Source: Amycolatopsis mediterranei (GTDB lineage: Bacteria > Actinomycetota > Actinomycetes > Mycobacteriales > Pseudonocardiaceae). Taken from it: DNA of 64,000 nt. Under the pieces are notes generated by a model that worked only from the letters and a program-made list of their open reading frames with translations, was not told the DNA's origin and ran no database searches. Both the position numbers and the translations under genes were made by a program. Position 1 is the first letter of the stretch, and each line of letters begins with the position of its first letter. Below, piece by piece: positions 26,839-38,765 of the stretch. The stretch covers positions 2,469,489 through 2,533,488 of the forward strand of contig NZ_CP100416.1 of assembly GCF_026017845.1 (NCBI RefSeq), in the 5' to 3' direction.

Positions 26839-28107
26839 ATGACACCACGTCGAAACCAGTCCGAGATCGCGGGTTCCCCGCTGCTGAACCGGCGGACGGT
26901 GCTGGCGGCGAGCGCCGCACTGCCGGTATTGGCGGTCGGGACACCGGCCGCGGCGGCCACCGCGGTGGTCGTCGAGCCGTCGAACGTGCAGCAGACGATC
27001 CTGGGCTTCGGCGGGATGAACCACACCGTCTGGATCAGCGATCTCACCGCCGCCCAGCGCGAGACGGCGTTCGGCAACGGCACCGGCCAGCTGGGCTTCA
27101 CCGTGCTGCGCATCCCCGTCCACGAGGACCGCAACAACTGGAGCCGCGAGGTGGCCACGGCCCGGCGGGCGAGTGAGCTCGGGGCCAAGGTCATCGCCTC
27201 GCCGTGGAACCCGCCCGCCTCGATGACTGAAAGTTTCTCCGGCGGCAAGCGGCTGCGGTACAACGCCTACGGCACCTATGCCCAGCACCTGAACGACTTC
27301 ACCGCGTTCATGGCGAACAACGGCGTGAACCTGTACGGGATTTCGGTGCAGAACGAGCCGGACTACGCGCAGCAATGGACGGCGTGGACCGCGAGCGAGA
27401 TCGTCAAGTTCCTGCGCGAGAACGCCGGCACGATCAGCACCCGGGTCATCGCGCCCGAGTCGTTCCAGTACCGCAAGAACCTTTCCGATCCGATTCTCAA
27501 CGATGCCACCGCGCTGGCGAACGTGGACATCATCGGCACGCACCTCTACGGCACCTCGTTCGCGGACCTGCCCTACCCGCTCTTCCAGCAGAAGGGCGGC
27601 GGCAAAGAGCTGTGGATGACCGAGGTCTACTACCCCAACAGCACCGACTCGGCCGACCTGTGGCCGCAGGCGCTCGACGTCGGCGAGCACATCCACCGCG
27701 CGCTGGTGGACGGCCGGTTCCAGACCTACGTCTGGTGGTACATCCGCCGCTCGTACGGTCCGATGCGCGAGGACGGCCAGATCAGCAAGCGCGGCGCCTG
27801 CATGGCGCACTTCTCGAAGTGGGTCCGCCCCGGCTTTTCGCGGATCACCGCGACCGCGAACCCGCAGGCGAACGTCTACGTCTCGGCGTTCAAGAGCGGA
27901 GCCCGGATCGTCGTCGTCGCGATCAACAAGAACACCTCGGCGGCCGACCTCGCGTTCACCCTCCGGGACACCGGTTCCTCGACCGCCCAGACCTGGCTGA
28001 CGAACGCGAGCGCGAACCTCGCGCGCTCCACGGATGTCACCATTTCGAACGGCGCGTTCAACGCTCAGCTGCCGGCCCGCAGCATCCGGACGTTCGTGGT
28101 CAATTGA
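26839..28107 (+). CDS. Secreted GH30 endo-xylanase
   Basis: 422 residues. Twin-arginine-type signal (NRRTVLAASAALPVLAVG) ends near residue 40. A (beta/alpha)8 barrel plus a C-terminal beta domain follow, of the same overall length as Bacillus XynC. Acid/base Glu in SVQNEPDY and nucleophile Glu in LWMTEVYYP. The WWYIRRSYGPMREDG segment resembles the GH30 subfamily 8 loop that contacts glucuronic acid side chains, so glucuronoxylan is the likely substrate. AGGAGA lies upstream of the ATG. It sits alone inside the ESX locus. Confidence 0.9.
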   Translation: MTPRRNQSEIAGSPLLNRRTVLAASAALPVLAVGTPAAAATAVVVEPSNVQQTILGFGGMNHTVWISDLTAAQRETAFGNGTGQLGFTVLRIPVHEDRNNWSREVATARRASELGAKVIASPWNPPASMTESFSGGKRLRYNAYGTYAQHLNDFTAFMANNGVNLYGISVQNEPDYAQQWTAWTASEIVKFLRENAGTISTRVIAPESFQYRKNLSDPILNDATALANVDIIGTHLYGTSFADLPYPLFQQKGGGKELWMTEVYYPNSTDSADLWPQALDVGEHIHRALVDGRFQTYVWWYIRRSYGPMREDGQISKRGACMAHFSKWVRPGFSRITATANPQANVYVSAFKSGARIVVVAINKNTSAADLAFTLRDTGSSTAQTWLTNASANLARSTDVTISNGAFNAQLPARSIRTFVVN

Positions 28108-28125
28108 GCTGGGTGCCGCAGCGAC

Positions 28126-28178
28126 GCAGTGAATGACTCATTCCTGTCGTCGGATGCAAGGAATGAGTCATTCACTGC
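28126..28178. repeat. Palindromic repeat, copy A
   Basis: Perfect 20-bp arms GCAGTGAATGACTCATTCCT (28126-28145) and its complement (28159-28178), 13-base loop. It fills the gap between the convergent GH30 and eccE genes and is likely a bidirectional terminator. Copy B is at 32146. Confidence 0.88.
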
Positions 28179-28180
28179 AT

Positions 28181-29221
28181 TCAGGAGTCCAGCGCGAGGG
28201 GGAGGGTCCGCCGCACCCCGGCGCCGTGCCGTCCGTGCAGCGGGACCGCCGAGGGCGGCACGGGAACCGGAGCACCCGGCCGCACACCCACGCGGATCGT
28301 CACTTCCGCTTTTTCCTTGCCGCCCGCGGTCCGGGTCAGCGTGTACGACGTCGCCGTGAAAGCCGCGCCCGGCACCGAAAAGTCCACCGGACGCGGCGAA
28401 CGCGGGGTGAAGCACATCTGCGTGGAATCGCCCCACACCCACGACTTCCACCGGTCGGGCGCCCCCGAAGCCGGGCCCTGGACCCCCAAGGCCACCCGCA
28501 GCTCCTTCGCGAGTTCCCCGGCCTCCAGCACCGTGCTCTGGTACCCGGCTTCGGCCAGCGCACCCATCAAGCTCAACGCCGCCGAGGCCGTGCTCCGCAG
28601 CGCCCCGAGATCACCCCCGCCGCGGGCCAGCGCGGCGATCGGGGCCAGGTCCGGCCGGTAGCGCACCGCCAGCCAGCGCACCCGCAGCACCTGGTCGCCG
28701 TGCGGGATCGCCCAGGTCAGCAGCTGGGCCGACGCCAGCGGGATGTCCGCCCGCCGGTACGCCGAGCGCAGGGCCTCGACCAGCGGCCCCGGTGTGCCGG
28801 GGTCCGGCGTCAAGCGGACCAGTGCGCTCCACCCGCCGTCGATCTCCGCGACACCGAAGCGGTTGCCCGCGCGGTCGACGTGCTGGCGGACCTTCACCGG
28901 CCCCGCCACGCGCAACAGCGGGTCCGGGCTGTCGCGGCGGGTGTCGTGGCGGCGCAACCGGAACGCCGTCCAGGTCAGTGCCCAGCCCGCCGCGTGCCGG
29001 CCCGCGAAGCGCACCGACGTCAGCAGCACGGCCAAGCCCGCGCCGATGCTGACCACCAGCCGAACCGGGTGCGTGACGCCGTCGACCAGCCACGCGAGCA
29101 GGACGGCGATCGCGGCGAGTTCCCACAGCGCCGCCTGCAGCGGCCGGATCGGCAGCAGCCACGGCAGCGGTGCGGCCGCGGGCCGGGACGGTGCCGGGCG
29201 GACAGCGGTATCGACGGACAC
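28181..29221 (-). CDS. eccE: Type VII secretion protein EccE
   Basis: 346 residues. Two TM helices near the N-terminus (about 33-53 and 55-70), then a soluble domain with FGVAEIDGGWSALVRL and a long C-terminal part, the usual EccE layout. It caps the outer edge of the ESX membrane complex. GTG start; GGGGAAAGGGG lies upstream. Divergent from eccB. A minus-strand TAGCGT at 29246-29251 matches the -10 of the esx operon. Confidence 0.85.
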   Translation of the reverse strand: MSVDTAVRPAPSRPAAAPLPWLLPIRPLQAALWELAAIAVLLAWLVDGVTHPVRLVVSIGAGLAVLLTSVRFAGRHAAGWALTWTAFRLRRHDTRRDSPDPLLRVAGPVKVRQHVDRAGNRFGVAEIDGGWSALVRLTPDPGTPGPLVEALRSAYRRADIPLASAQLLTWAIPHGDQVLRVRWLAVRYRPDLAPIAALARGGGDLGALRSTASAALSLMGALAEAGYQSTVLEAGELAKELRVALGVQGPASGAPDRWKSWVWGDSTQMCFTPRSPRPVDFSVPGAAFTATSYTLTRTAGGKEKAEVTIRVGVRPGAPVPVPPSAVPLHGRHGAGVRRTLPLALDS

Positions 29222-29362
29222 GGGTTCCCCTTTCCCCGGCCCTCGACGCTACTGCCTCCCCAGATACCGCGTGGGCGTAAAAATTACCCTCGCCGCCGCC
29301 CGGCCCGGTGCTTAGCATCGGGCACTCGGAGGGTCGACGGACACAGCCGGGGGCACAGCAGC

Positions 29363-30784
29363 GTGTGGACGCAGCGGGACCAGATCCAGGCGTACCAGTT
29401 CCTCCGCCGCCGGCTCGTCTCCGCGCTCGTCGCCGCCGACGCCAACCACCCCGTCTCGCCCAGCCGCCGGCTCGTGCTCGGCACCGTGCTGGGGGTCGTG
29501 GCCGCCCTCCTGGTCACCGCCGTCTTCGGCATCATCGGCCTGCTGAACCCCTCCGGCGGCAAGGACTGGCTGGCCGGCGGCAAGGTGATCGTCGAGGAGG
29601 GCACCGGCGCGCGGTTCGTGCTCGGCGCCGACGGCGTCCTGCACCCGGTGCTCAACTACGCCTCGGCGCGGCTGCTGGCCGGCGGCAACGGCGACGCGAC
29701 CGTGTCCGTGTCGCCGGAGAACCTCGGCAAGGCGGGCCGCGGCGCCCAGATCGGCATCCCCGGCGCGCCCGACTCGCTGCCGGCGCCGGGCGCGCTCGTC
29801 AACACGCCTTGGACGAGCTGCAGCCGGACCACCCAGGACGCGCCCGCGTCGGCCGAGCCGCGCACCGCCGTCCTGCTGGCCGCGCCCGCGTCCGGTGTCG
29901 AGCTGCCGCGCGACCAGGGCGTGATCGTGCGGCTGCCGAAGGGGGAGCGCTTCCTGCTGGCCGGGGGACGGCGCCACCGGCTGAGCGACGAGGCCGCGAC
30001 CGCGCTGCAGTTCGACAGCTACCCGACGATCGCGGTGTCCTCGCGGTGGCTCGACACCGTCCCGGCCGGCCGGGACCTGACCGCGCTGCCGGTCGCCGGC
30101 GCCGGCAACCCCGGGCCGGCGGTGGGCGGCCGCGGCACCCGCGTCGGCGAAGTCCTCGCTGTCGTCGACGCGATGGCCGCGCCCGGCACCGCCACGTCGT
30201 ACTACCTGGTCCGCCGCGAGGGCCTCGAGCCGGTCGGGCAGACCGAGGCGAGCCTGCTGGTGACGACGGAGGCCAACGCCGCCGCCTACTCCGGGCCGCC
30301 CGCGCCGGTGGAGGTCCGCGCGGCCGACGTCGCCGCGGTCGCGAAGGTCGCCGCGCCGCGCGCCGGCGGGGCCGACCCGGCCGCCTACCCCGACCGCATC
30401 CCCGGCAAGGCGCCGATCACCGGCAACGCCGTGGCGCTGTGCGTTCAGGGCAGCCGGTTGCTCGTTTCGGCCGAATTCCCGCTTCCCGTTGGCGCCAAAG
30501 CCATCCAGGTCGCCACCCGGACCGAAGCAAGGGTGGCGGACGAGGTGTTCGTGCCTCCCTCGGGAGGAGCCGTCGTCGTCGAAGCCGGTTCGGCCACCGC
30601 GTACCTGGTGACCGACACGGGCCGGAAGTACCCGGTGGTGAACGCGCAGTCCCTGGCCTCGCTCGGCTACGGAAGCGTCGCCAAGCCGCCGATCGCAGGT
30701 AGTTTGCTGGCATTGGTGCCGACGGGCCCCGCGCTGGACCCGGCCACGGCCGGACGGCCGGCTCCGTCGGGTGGAACGGGGTGA
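29363..30784 (+). CDS. eccB: Type VII secretion protein EccB
   Basis: 473 residues. The cytoplasmic N-terminus opens with WTQRDQIQAYQFLRRRL, typical of EccB. One TM helix (about 39-60) and a large extracytoplasmic repeat domain follow. A cysteine pair (SCSRTT and LCVQGS) may form the conserved disulfide. GTG start; a TAGCAT at 29313-29318 could be the -10. The response regulator gene downstream overlaps by 4 nt. Confidence 0.93.
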   Translation: MWTQRDQIQAYQFLRRRLVSALVAADANHPVSPSRRLVLGTVLGVVAALLVTAVFGIIGLLNPSGGKDWLAGGKVIVEEGTGARFVLGADGVLHPVLNYASARLLAGGNGDATVSVSPENLGKAGRGAQIGIPGAPDSLPAPGALVNTPWTSCSRTTQDAPASAEPRTAVLLAAPASGVELPRDQGVIVRLPKGERFLLAGGRRHRLSDEAATALQFDSYPTIAVSSRWLDTVPAGRDLTALPVAGAGNPGPAVGGRGTRVGEVLAVVDAMAAPGTATSYYLVRREGLEPVGQTEASLLVTTEANAAAYSGPPAPVEVRAADVAAVAKVAAPRAGGADPAAYPDRIPGKAPITGNAVALCVQGSRLLVSAEFPLPVGAKAIQVATRTEARVADEVFVPPSGGAVVVEAGSATAYLVTDTGRKYPVVNAQSLASLGYGSVAKPPIAGSLLALVPTGPALDPATAGRPAPSGGTG

Positions 30785-31491
30785 AAGTCGTGCACATGAC
30801 AGAAGAGCGTTCGACCGAGGGTGAACTGGGCCAGGGGCGGGTCCGGGTCGCGGTTATCGAAGACCACCCGCTGTACCGCGTCTCCGTCGAACGCGTGCTG
30901 GCCGAAGCCGGCTTCGTCGAGCTCGGCGCGGTCGTCGATTCGGTCGCCCGGTTCCACGTGCACCGGCAGCCGCCGGGCAGCGTGGTCCTGCTCGACCTGG
31001 GCCTGCCGGGGGTCGCGGGCGCGGCGGCCGTGCTGGAGGTGTGCGAGCTCGGGCACCACGTGCTCGTGGTCTCCGCGCAGGCGGAACCGGAGGTCGTGCT
31101 CGGCGCGATCGCGGCGGGGGCGCGCGGGTTCCTGTCGAAGGACGTCGACGCGGACGAGCTGCTGATCGCGATCAAGACCGTCGCCGACGGCGGCGCGTAC
31201 GTCTCGGCGGTGGTCGCCGGGATGATCATGAAGGACAACGCCGACCGGCCCGCCGTGTCGGCCGAAGCCGAGCTGTCGCCGCGCGAGGAACAGGTGCTGC
31301 GGCTGGTGGCGGCGGGGGAGCGGGACGTCGACATCGCGCTGATCCTCGGCATCGGCGTCCGGACGGTCCGCGGCTACCTCGACCGCATCCGCGACAAGAC
31401 GGGTGAACGGCGGCGGCCGGGCCTGGTCAAGGAGGCCATCCGGCGCGGCCTGATCGGCGACGCCAACCGCCGGCGCGGCGGCCGCAAATGA
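30781..31491 (+). CDS. LuxR-type response regulator 1
   Basis: 236 residues: receiver domain with acidic pair in VIEDHPLYR, phospho-acceptor Asp in VVLLDLGLPG and Lys in FLSKDV. The C-terminal LuxR helix-turn-helix is LSPREEQVLRLVAAGERDVDIALILGIGVRTVRGYL. The GTG overlaps the eccB stop; an ATG at 30796 is an alternative. It is followed immediately by a close paralogue. No histidine kinase gene is nearby. Probably controls ESX genes, by context. Confidence 0.88.
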   Translation: MKVVHMTEERSTEGELGQGRVRVAVIEDHPLYRVSVERVLAEAGFVELGAVVDSVARFHVHRQPPGSVVLLDLGLPGVAGAAAVLEVCELGHHVLVVSAQAEPEVVLGAIAAGARGFLSKDVDADELLIAIKTVADGGAYVSAVVAGMIMKDNADRPAVSAEAELSPREEQVLRLVAAGERDVDIALILGIGVRTVRGYLDRIRDKTGERRRPGLVKEAIRRGLIGDANRRRGGRK

Positions 31492-32135
31492 GCGAGCCGG
31501 CGCCGTCTTCCCGGCGGATCTCCGTGGGCGTGATCGAGGACCACCCGCTCTACCGGTACGCGCTGACCCGCGTGCTGACCGAGGCGCCGGACATCGAGCT
31601 CGGCGCGGTGGCGGACTCGGTGGCCCGGTTCGCGGTCCAGGAGCAGCCGGCGGGCAGCGTCGTGGTCCTCGACCTCAAGCTGCGCGGAGTCCAGGACGCG
31701 GCCGCGGTCCTGGAAGTCGGGCAGATGGGGCACAAGGTGCTGGTGGTGTCGGCGCACGCGGAGCAGCCGGAGGTGCTCGGCGCGATGCAGGCGGGCGCGA
31801 AGGGCTTCCTGTCCAAGGACGTCGACGGCGACGAGCTGCTGCGCGCGATCCGCACGATCGCCGACGACAACGCGTACGTCTCGCCGACGCTGGCCGGGAT
31901 GATCATCCAGGACAGCGAAGAGCGCCACGCGGGCCCGAAGATCGTGCTGTCGGAGCGGGAGAAGCAGGTGCTCCGCCTGGTGGCGGCGGGGGAGCGGGAC
32001 GTCGACGTGGCGGAGATCCTCAACATCAGCGTCCGCACGGTCCGCTCGTACCTGGACCGCATCCGCGACAAGACCGGCGAACGGCGACGCGCGGGCTTCG
32101 TCCGGGTCGCCATCCGCGAAGGCCTGCTCCGCTAG
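31488..32135 (+). CDS. LuxR-type response regulator 2
   Basis: 215 residues, strongly similar to the gene before it along its whole length (same VIEDHPLYR, FLSKDVD and VRSYLDRIRDKTGERRR segments). Receiver Asp in VVLDLKLRG. Overlaps the first by 4 nt (ATGA). A tandem duplication that has kept both phospho-acceptors; heterodimers are possible. Confidence 0.88.
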   Translation: MSEPAPSSRRISVGVIEDHPLYRYALTRVLTEAPDIELGAVADSVARFAVQEQPAGSVVVLDLKLRGVQDAAAVLEVGQMGHKVLVVSAHAEQPEVLGAMQAGAKGFLSKDVDGDELLRAIRTIADDNAYVSPTLAGMIIQDSEERHAGPKIVLSEREKQVLRLVAAGERDVDVAEILNISVRTVRSYLDRIRDKTGERRRAGFVRVAIREGLLR

Positions 32136-32145
32136 CTTCGCCGAT

Positions 32146-32198
32146 GCAGTGAATGACTCATTCCTGTCATCCGACGACAGGAATGAGTCATTCACTGC
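32146..32198. repeat. Palindromic repeat, copy B
   Basis: Perfect 23-bp arms (32146-32168 and 32176-32198) with a 7-base loop. The first 20 bases equal the arm of copy A at 28126. It lies between the convergent regulator and nitrilase genes. Likely bidirectional terminator. Confidence 0.88.
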
Positions 32199-32207
32199 GT
32201 CCGGAGG

Positions 32208-36101
<3,894 letters not shown>

Positions 36102-36105
<4 letters not shown>

Positions 36106-36833
36106 TACACGTCGCCGGCCGCCGCGACCTCGACGTTTCCCTTGTGGACGGTCGCGGCGCGCTCGGCGGCTTCGTCCGGTGTCAAGAACGGGCCGAGGTG
36201 GGTCAGCAGGAGCTGCCCGGCCCCCTGCGCGGCGCGGGCCGCGTCCTCGGGCGTCAGGTGCACCGCGGACGGTTCCGGACCGTCGGCCTCGCAGAGGAAC
36301 AGGTCGGCGCCGTTGGCCAGTTCGGTGAGGGCGGCGCACGGGCCGGTGTCGCCGGAGTAGGCGAGCACTCGGTCGCCGTCGGTGACACGGACGCCGAAGG
36401 CGGGGAAGCCGTGTTCGACCGCGGACGTGGCCAGGGTCAGGCCGTTCACTTCGGTGAAGTGGCCGTCGTGCAGCTCGTGCACGTGGAAGGCCTGCTCGAT
36501 CGGCGCCGGGCCGGTGTTGCCGAGGAAGTCAGCGAGCCGGTCGCGGATCCCGGGCGGCCCGTAGAGCGGCAGCGGCCCGGCGGGCCGGAGATCGGCGAAC
36601 AGCAGCGCGTAGACGGCCGGCAGCAGGTCGGCGACGTGGTCGGCGTGCAGGTGCGAGATCCAGATGGCGTCGACGTCGGTGAGCGCGGTGTGTTCCTGCA
36701 GCGCGGCGAGGGTGCCGGGGCCGGCGTCCAGCCAGACGGTCGCGCCGTTTCCTCGGACGAGGTACCCCGAGCACGGCTCGCCGGGGCGGGGGTACGGGGT
36801 CGCGCTGCCCAGCACGATCAACTCCAAGGGCAT
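36102..36833 (-). CDS. Metallo-beta-lactamase fold hydrolase
   Basis: 243 residues, RNase Z/phosphodiesterase-like. Metal-binding [11 protein letters not shown], then YSGDTGPC and LLTHLGPF motifs. Probably a cyclic nucleotide phosphodiesterase or RNase Z-type enzyme; the activity cannot be fixed. A minus-strand TAGGGT ends 5 nt before the ATG. Confidence 0.88.
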
Positions 36834-36850
36834 GTGGCACCCTAACCCGC

Positions 36851-37009
36851 ATGAGCAACGGAGTCGTCGGCGTCCTCCTGCTCGCCCTGGGCGGTTTCCT
36901 GGTGGGCGGGGTCTATTCGACGTGGAAGACGGCGAAGTTCATGGCCGTGGTGCTGGGCGTCGCGGCCCTGCTCGCCATCGGCGGCGCGATCTTCTGGTTC
37001 TCGAGCTAG
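36851..37009 (+). CDS. Small two-TM membrane protein
   Basis: 52 residues, almost entirely two hydrophobic helices (VVGVLLLALGGFLVGGV, then FMAVVLGVAALLAIGGAIFW) joined by STWKTAK. Divergent from the MBL gene with a 17-base gap. A CACCCT hexamer ends 7 nt before the ATG, so a leaderless mRNA is possible. Unknown function. Confidence 0.7.
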   Translation: MSNGVVGVLLLALGGFLVGGVYSTWKTAKFMAVVLGVAALLAIGGAIFWFSS

Positions 37010-37570
37010 CTAGCCGTCGGCCAGCCGCTGGATGGTGGCGCCCAGCCAGGCCTCGAGCTCGGCGGGATCGCCGAGTTCGGACCGCAGCACCCGGCGGCGC
37101 GTCGAGACGCCGAGCACGAACGCGTCGATCGCGGCCGCCCGGCTGCGGGCGTCGGCGGCGTCGAGGCCGCTGTCGCGCAGGTAGCGCTGCAGCGGCTCCA
37201 GCGAGTTCGTGTCGAGGAATGCGGCCAGCGCCTCCGCCGCTTCCGGGCGTTCGCCGGCCGCGCGGTGCAACACCAGCAGCGGATCCTCCCCGGGGTTGCC
37301 GAACCAGCGCCGGACGATGTTCGCCGCGAGCCGGGCGCCCAGCGTGGCCCGGTCGCCGTCGAAGGAGTCCGCGACCGGGATCTCCACGCGGGTCGCGGCC
37401 AGGAAAAGGCCGTCCTTGCCGCCGAAGTAGCGCGTGATGAGGTTGGGGGACACGCCGGCGGCGTCGGCGACGCCCTTGACCGTGACGGCCGTGTAGCCGT
37501 GCCGGGCGAACTGGCCTCGAGCGTGCCCCAGGATCCGCTGCCGGGTGGCGGCCGCATCGCGCGAAATCAT
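37010..37570 (-). CDS. TetR family repressor
   Basis: 186 residues. The N-terminal helix-turn-helix is VTVKGVADAAGVSPNLITRYFGGKDGLF; the ligand domain is helical. The start is set at ATG 37570 (MISRDAAATRQRIL); ATGs at 37582 and 37588 are in frame and lie in the operator. It probably represses itself and the divergent epoxide hydrolase through two tandem palindromes. Confidence 0.85.
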   Translation of the reverse strand: MISRDAAATRQRILGHARGQFARHGYTAVTVKGVADAAGVSPNLITRYFGGKDGLFLAATRVEIPVADSFDGDRATLGARLAANIVRRWFGNPGEDPLLVLHRAAGERPEAAEALAAFLDTNSLEPLQRYLRDSGLDAADARSRAAAIDAFVLGVSTRRRVLRSELGDPAELEAWLGATIQRLADG

Positions 37571-37610
37571 GTGTACGAGCATACACATCGATGTGTACGC
37601 TGATACACAT
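37569..37610. promoter_or_regulatory. Two tandem 20-bp TetR operators
   Basis: ATGTGTA-cgagca-TACACAT (37569-37588) and ATGTGTA-cgctga-TACACAT (37591-37610). Arms are identical and the centres are 22 bases apart, two helical turns. The start codons of both divergent genes lie at the ends of the pair. Confidence 0.8.
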
Positions 37611-38649
37611 GGACGACGAGATGCGCGACCGGCTCCGGCGGACGCGGCGGGCCACGACCCCGTGGAGTGAGGACCGCACGCGCGGCATCGGCGGCACCCG
37701 CCTCGACGCGCTCCTCGACCGCTGGGCGAACGGGTACGACTGGGGAGTGCACGAGCGCCGCATCGGTGAGCTGCCCTGGGCGACGGTACGGGCGGGCGGC
37801 GCCGACCTGCGGGTCATCCACCGGCGGTCCGCGGATCCGGGCGCGCCGGTCGTCGTGCTGCTGCACGGCTGGCCGGACTCGGTGCTGCGGTTCGAGCGCG
37901 TCCTGCCGCTGCTCGCGGACATGCACGTGGTGGTGCCCGCGCTGCCGGGCTTCCCGTTCGCGGCACCGCTCGCCACGCCCGGGATGTCGGCCGGCCGGAT
38001 GGCCGGGATCATCGCGGCCGCGCTCGCCGAGCTCGGTTACCCGAGGTACACGCTGTCCGGCGGCGATGTGGGTGGCACGGTCGCGGAGATCCTCGCGGGC
38101 GAGCACCCGGACCGGGTGGCCGCCCTGCACCTGACGAACGTCGCCCCGCAGCGCGCGCTCACGGTGGATCCGGCAAAGCTCGCCCCCGACGCGGCGGCTT
38201 ACCTCGCCCGGGCGGGGCAGTGGTTCCGGGCCGAGGGCGGGTACATCGCCGAGCAGTCGACGCGGCCGAACACGCTCGCCGTCGCCCTCGGCGACTCACC
38301 GGCCGGCCTCGCGGCGTGGATCGTCGAGAAGCTCGAGTCGTGGTCCGGCGAGGGGGCGTTCACCGTGGACGAGCTGCTCACGTGGGTCACCGCGTACTGG
38401 GTCACCGGCGCGATCGGCACTTCGTTCGCGACGTACACCGAACCGGCGGCGCTGCCGGCCCGGGTCGACACGCCGACCGTGCTTTCGGTCTTCCTGCGGG
38501 ATACCAAACCGGAGCCGCGGAGCTACGCCGAGGTGTTCTTGAACGTCCGTGAGTACGTGGAGCACGGCGCCGGCGGCCACTTCGCGGCTTGGGAACAGCC
38601 GGAGGCGTACGTCGACGACCTGCGCCGGGCGGTCAAGCTGGGCGGCTGA
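37609..38649 (+). CDS. Epoxide hydrolase-like alpha/beta hydrolase
   Basis: 346 residues. EHN-type N-terminus with YDWGVHERRI, oxyanion HGWPDS, nucleophile Asp in SGGDVGG, and catalytic His in GGHFAAWEQPE. Fits microsomal/juvenile-hormone type epoxide hydrolases. ATG at 37609 lies in the right-hand operator; an ATG at 37591 is also in frame. Regulated by the divergent TetR. Confidence 0.87.
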   Translation: MDDEMRDRLRRTRRATTPWSEDRTRGIGGTRLDALLDRWANGYDWGVHERRIGELPWATVRAGGADLRVIHRRSADPGAPVVVLLHGWPDSVLRFERVLPLLADMHVVVPALPGFPFAAPLATPGMSAGRMAGIIAAALAELGYPRYTLSGGDVGGTVAEILAGEHPDRVAALHLTNVAPQRALTVDPAKLAPDAAAYLARAGQWFRAEGGYIAEQSTRPNTLAVALGDSPAGLAAWIVEKLESWSGEGAFTVDELLTWVTAYWVTGAIGTSFATYTEPAALPARVDTPTVLSVFLRDTKPEPRSYAEVFLNVREYVEHGAGGHFAAWEQPEAYVDDLRRAVKLGG

Positions 38650-38727
38650 GTCTGCCCCCACCCTCTCCGGGGGGCGTCCCAAGTCCAGTCTACCGGTGGG
38701 GCCCGACAAAACCCCTGGCCGAAGCCT

Positions 38728-38761
38728 GGTTGTCCACAACCCCGCGGGGTTGTGGACAACC
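38728..38761. promoter_or_regulatory. 34-bp palindrome of two DnaA boxes
   Basis: A perfect palindrome with 17-bp arms between two convergent genes. Each arm has a perfect actinobacterial DnaA box TTGTCCACA: 38730-38738 on plus and 38751-38759 on minus, head to head, 12 bases apart. It can also act as a terminator for both genes. Confidence 0.8.
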
Positions 38762-38765
38762 GAGG

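Noticed and set aside
29246..29318. Full promoters for eccE and eccB
   Set aside because: TAGCGT and TAGCAT hexamers fit -10 elements, but I see no -35 at the right spacing, so they are only mentioned with the genes.
28126..32198. Insertion sequence or composite element between the two palindromes
   Set aside because: No transposase, no target duplications and core ESX genes inside; the palindromes fit terminators at convergent ends.
38650..38727. A small gene after the epoxide hydrolase
   Set aside because: No start with a ribosome site or -10, and the frames are broken before the palindrome.
38728..38761. Replication origin
   Set aside because: Only two DnaA boxes, no AT-rich region, and no dnaA, dnaN or gyrase genes nearby.
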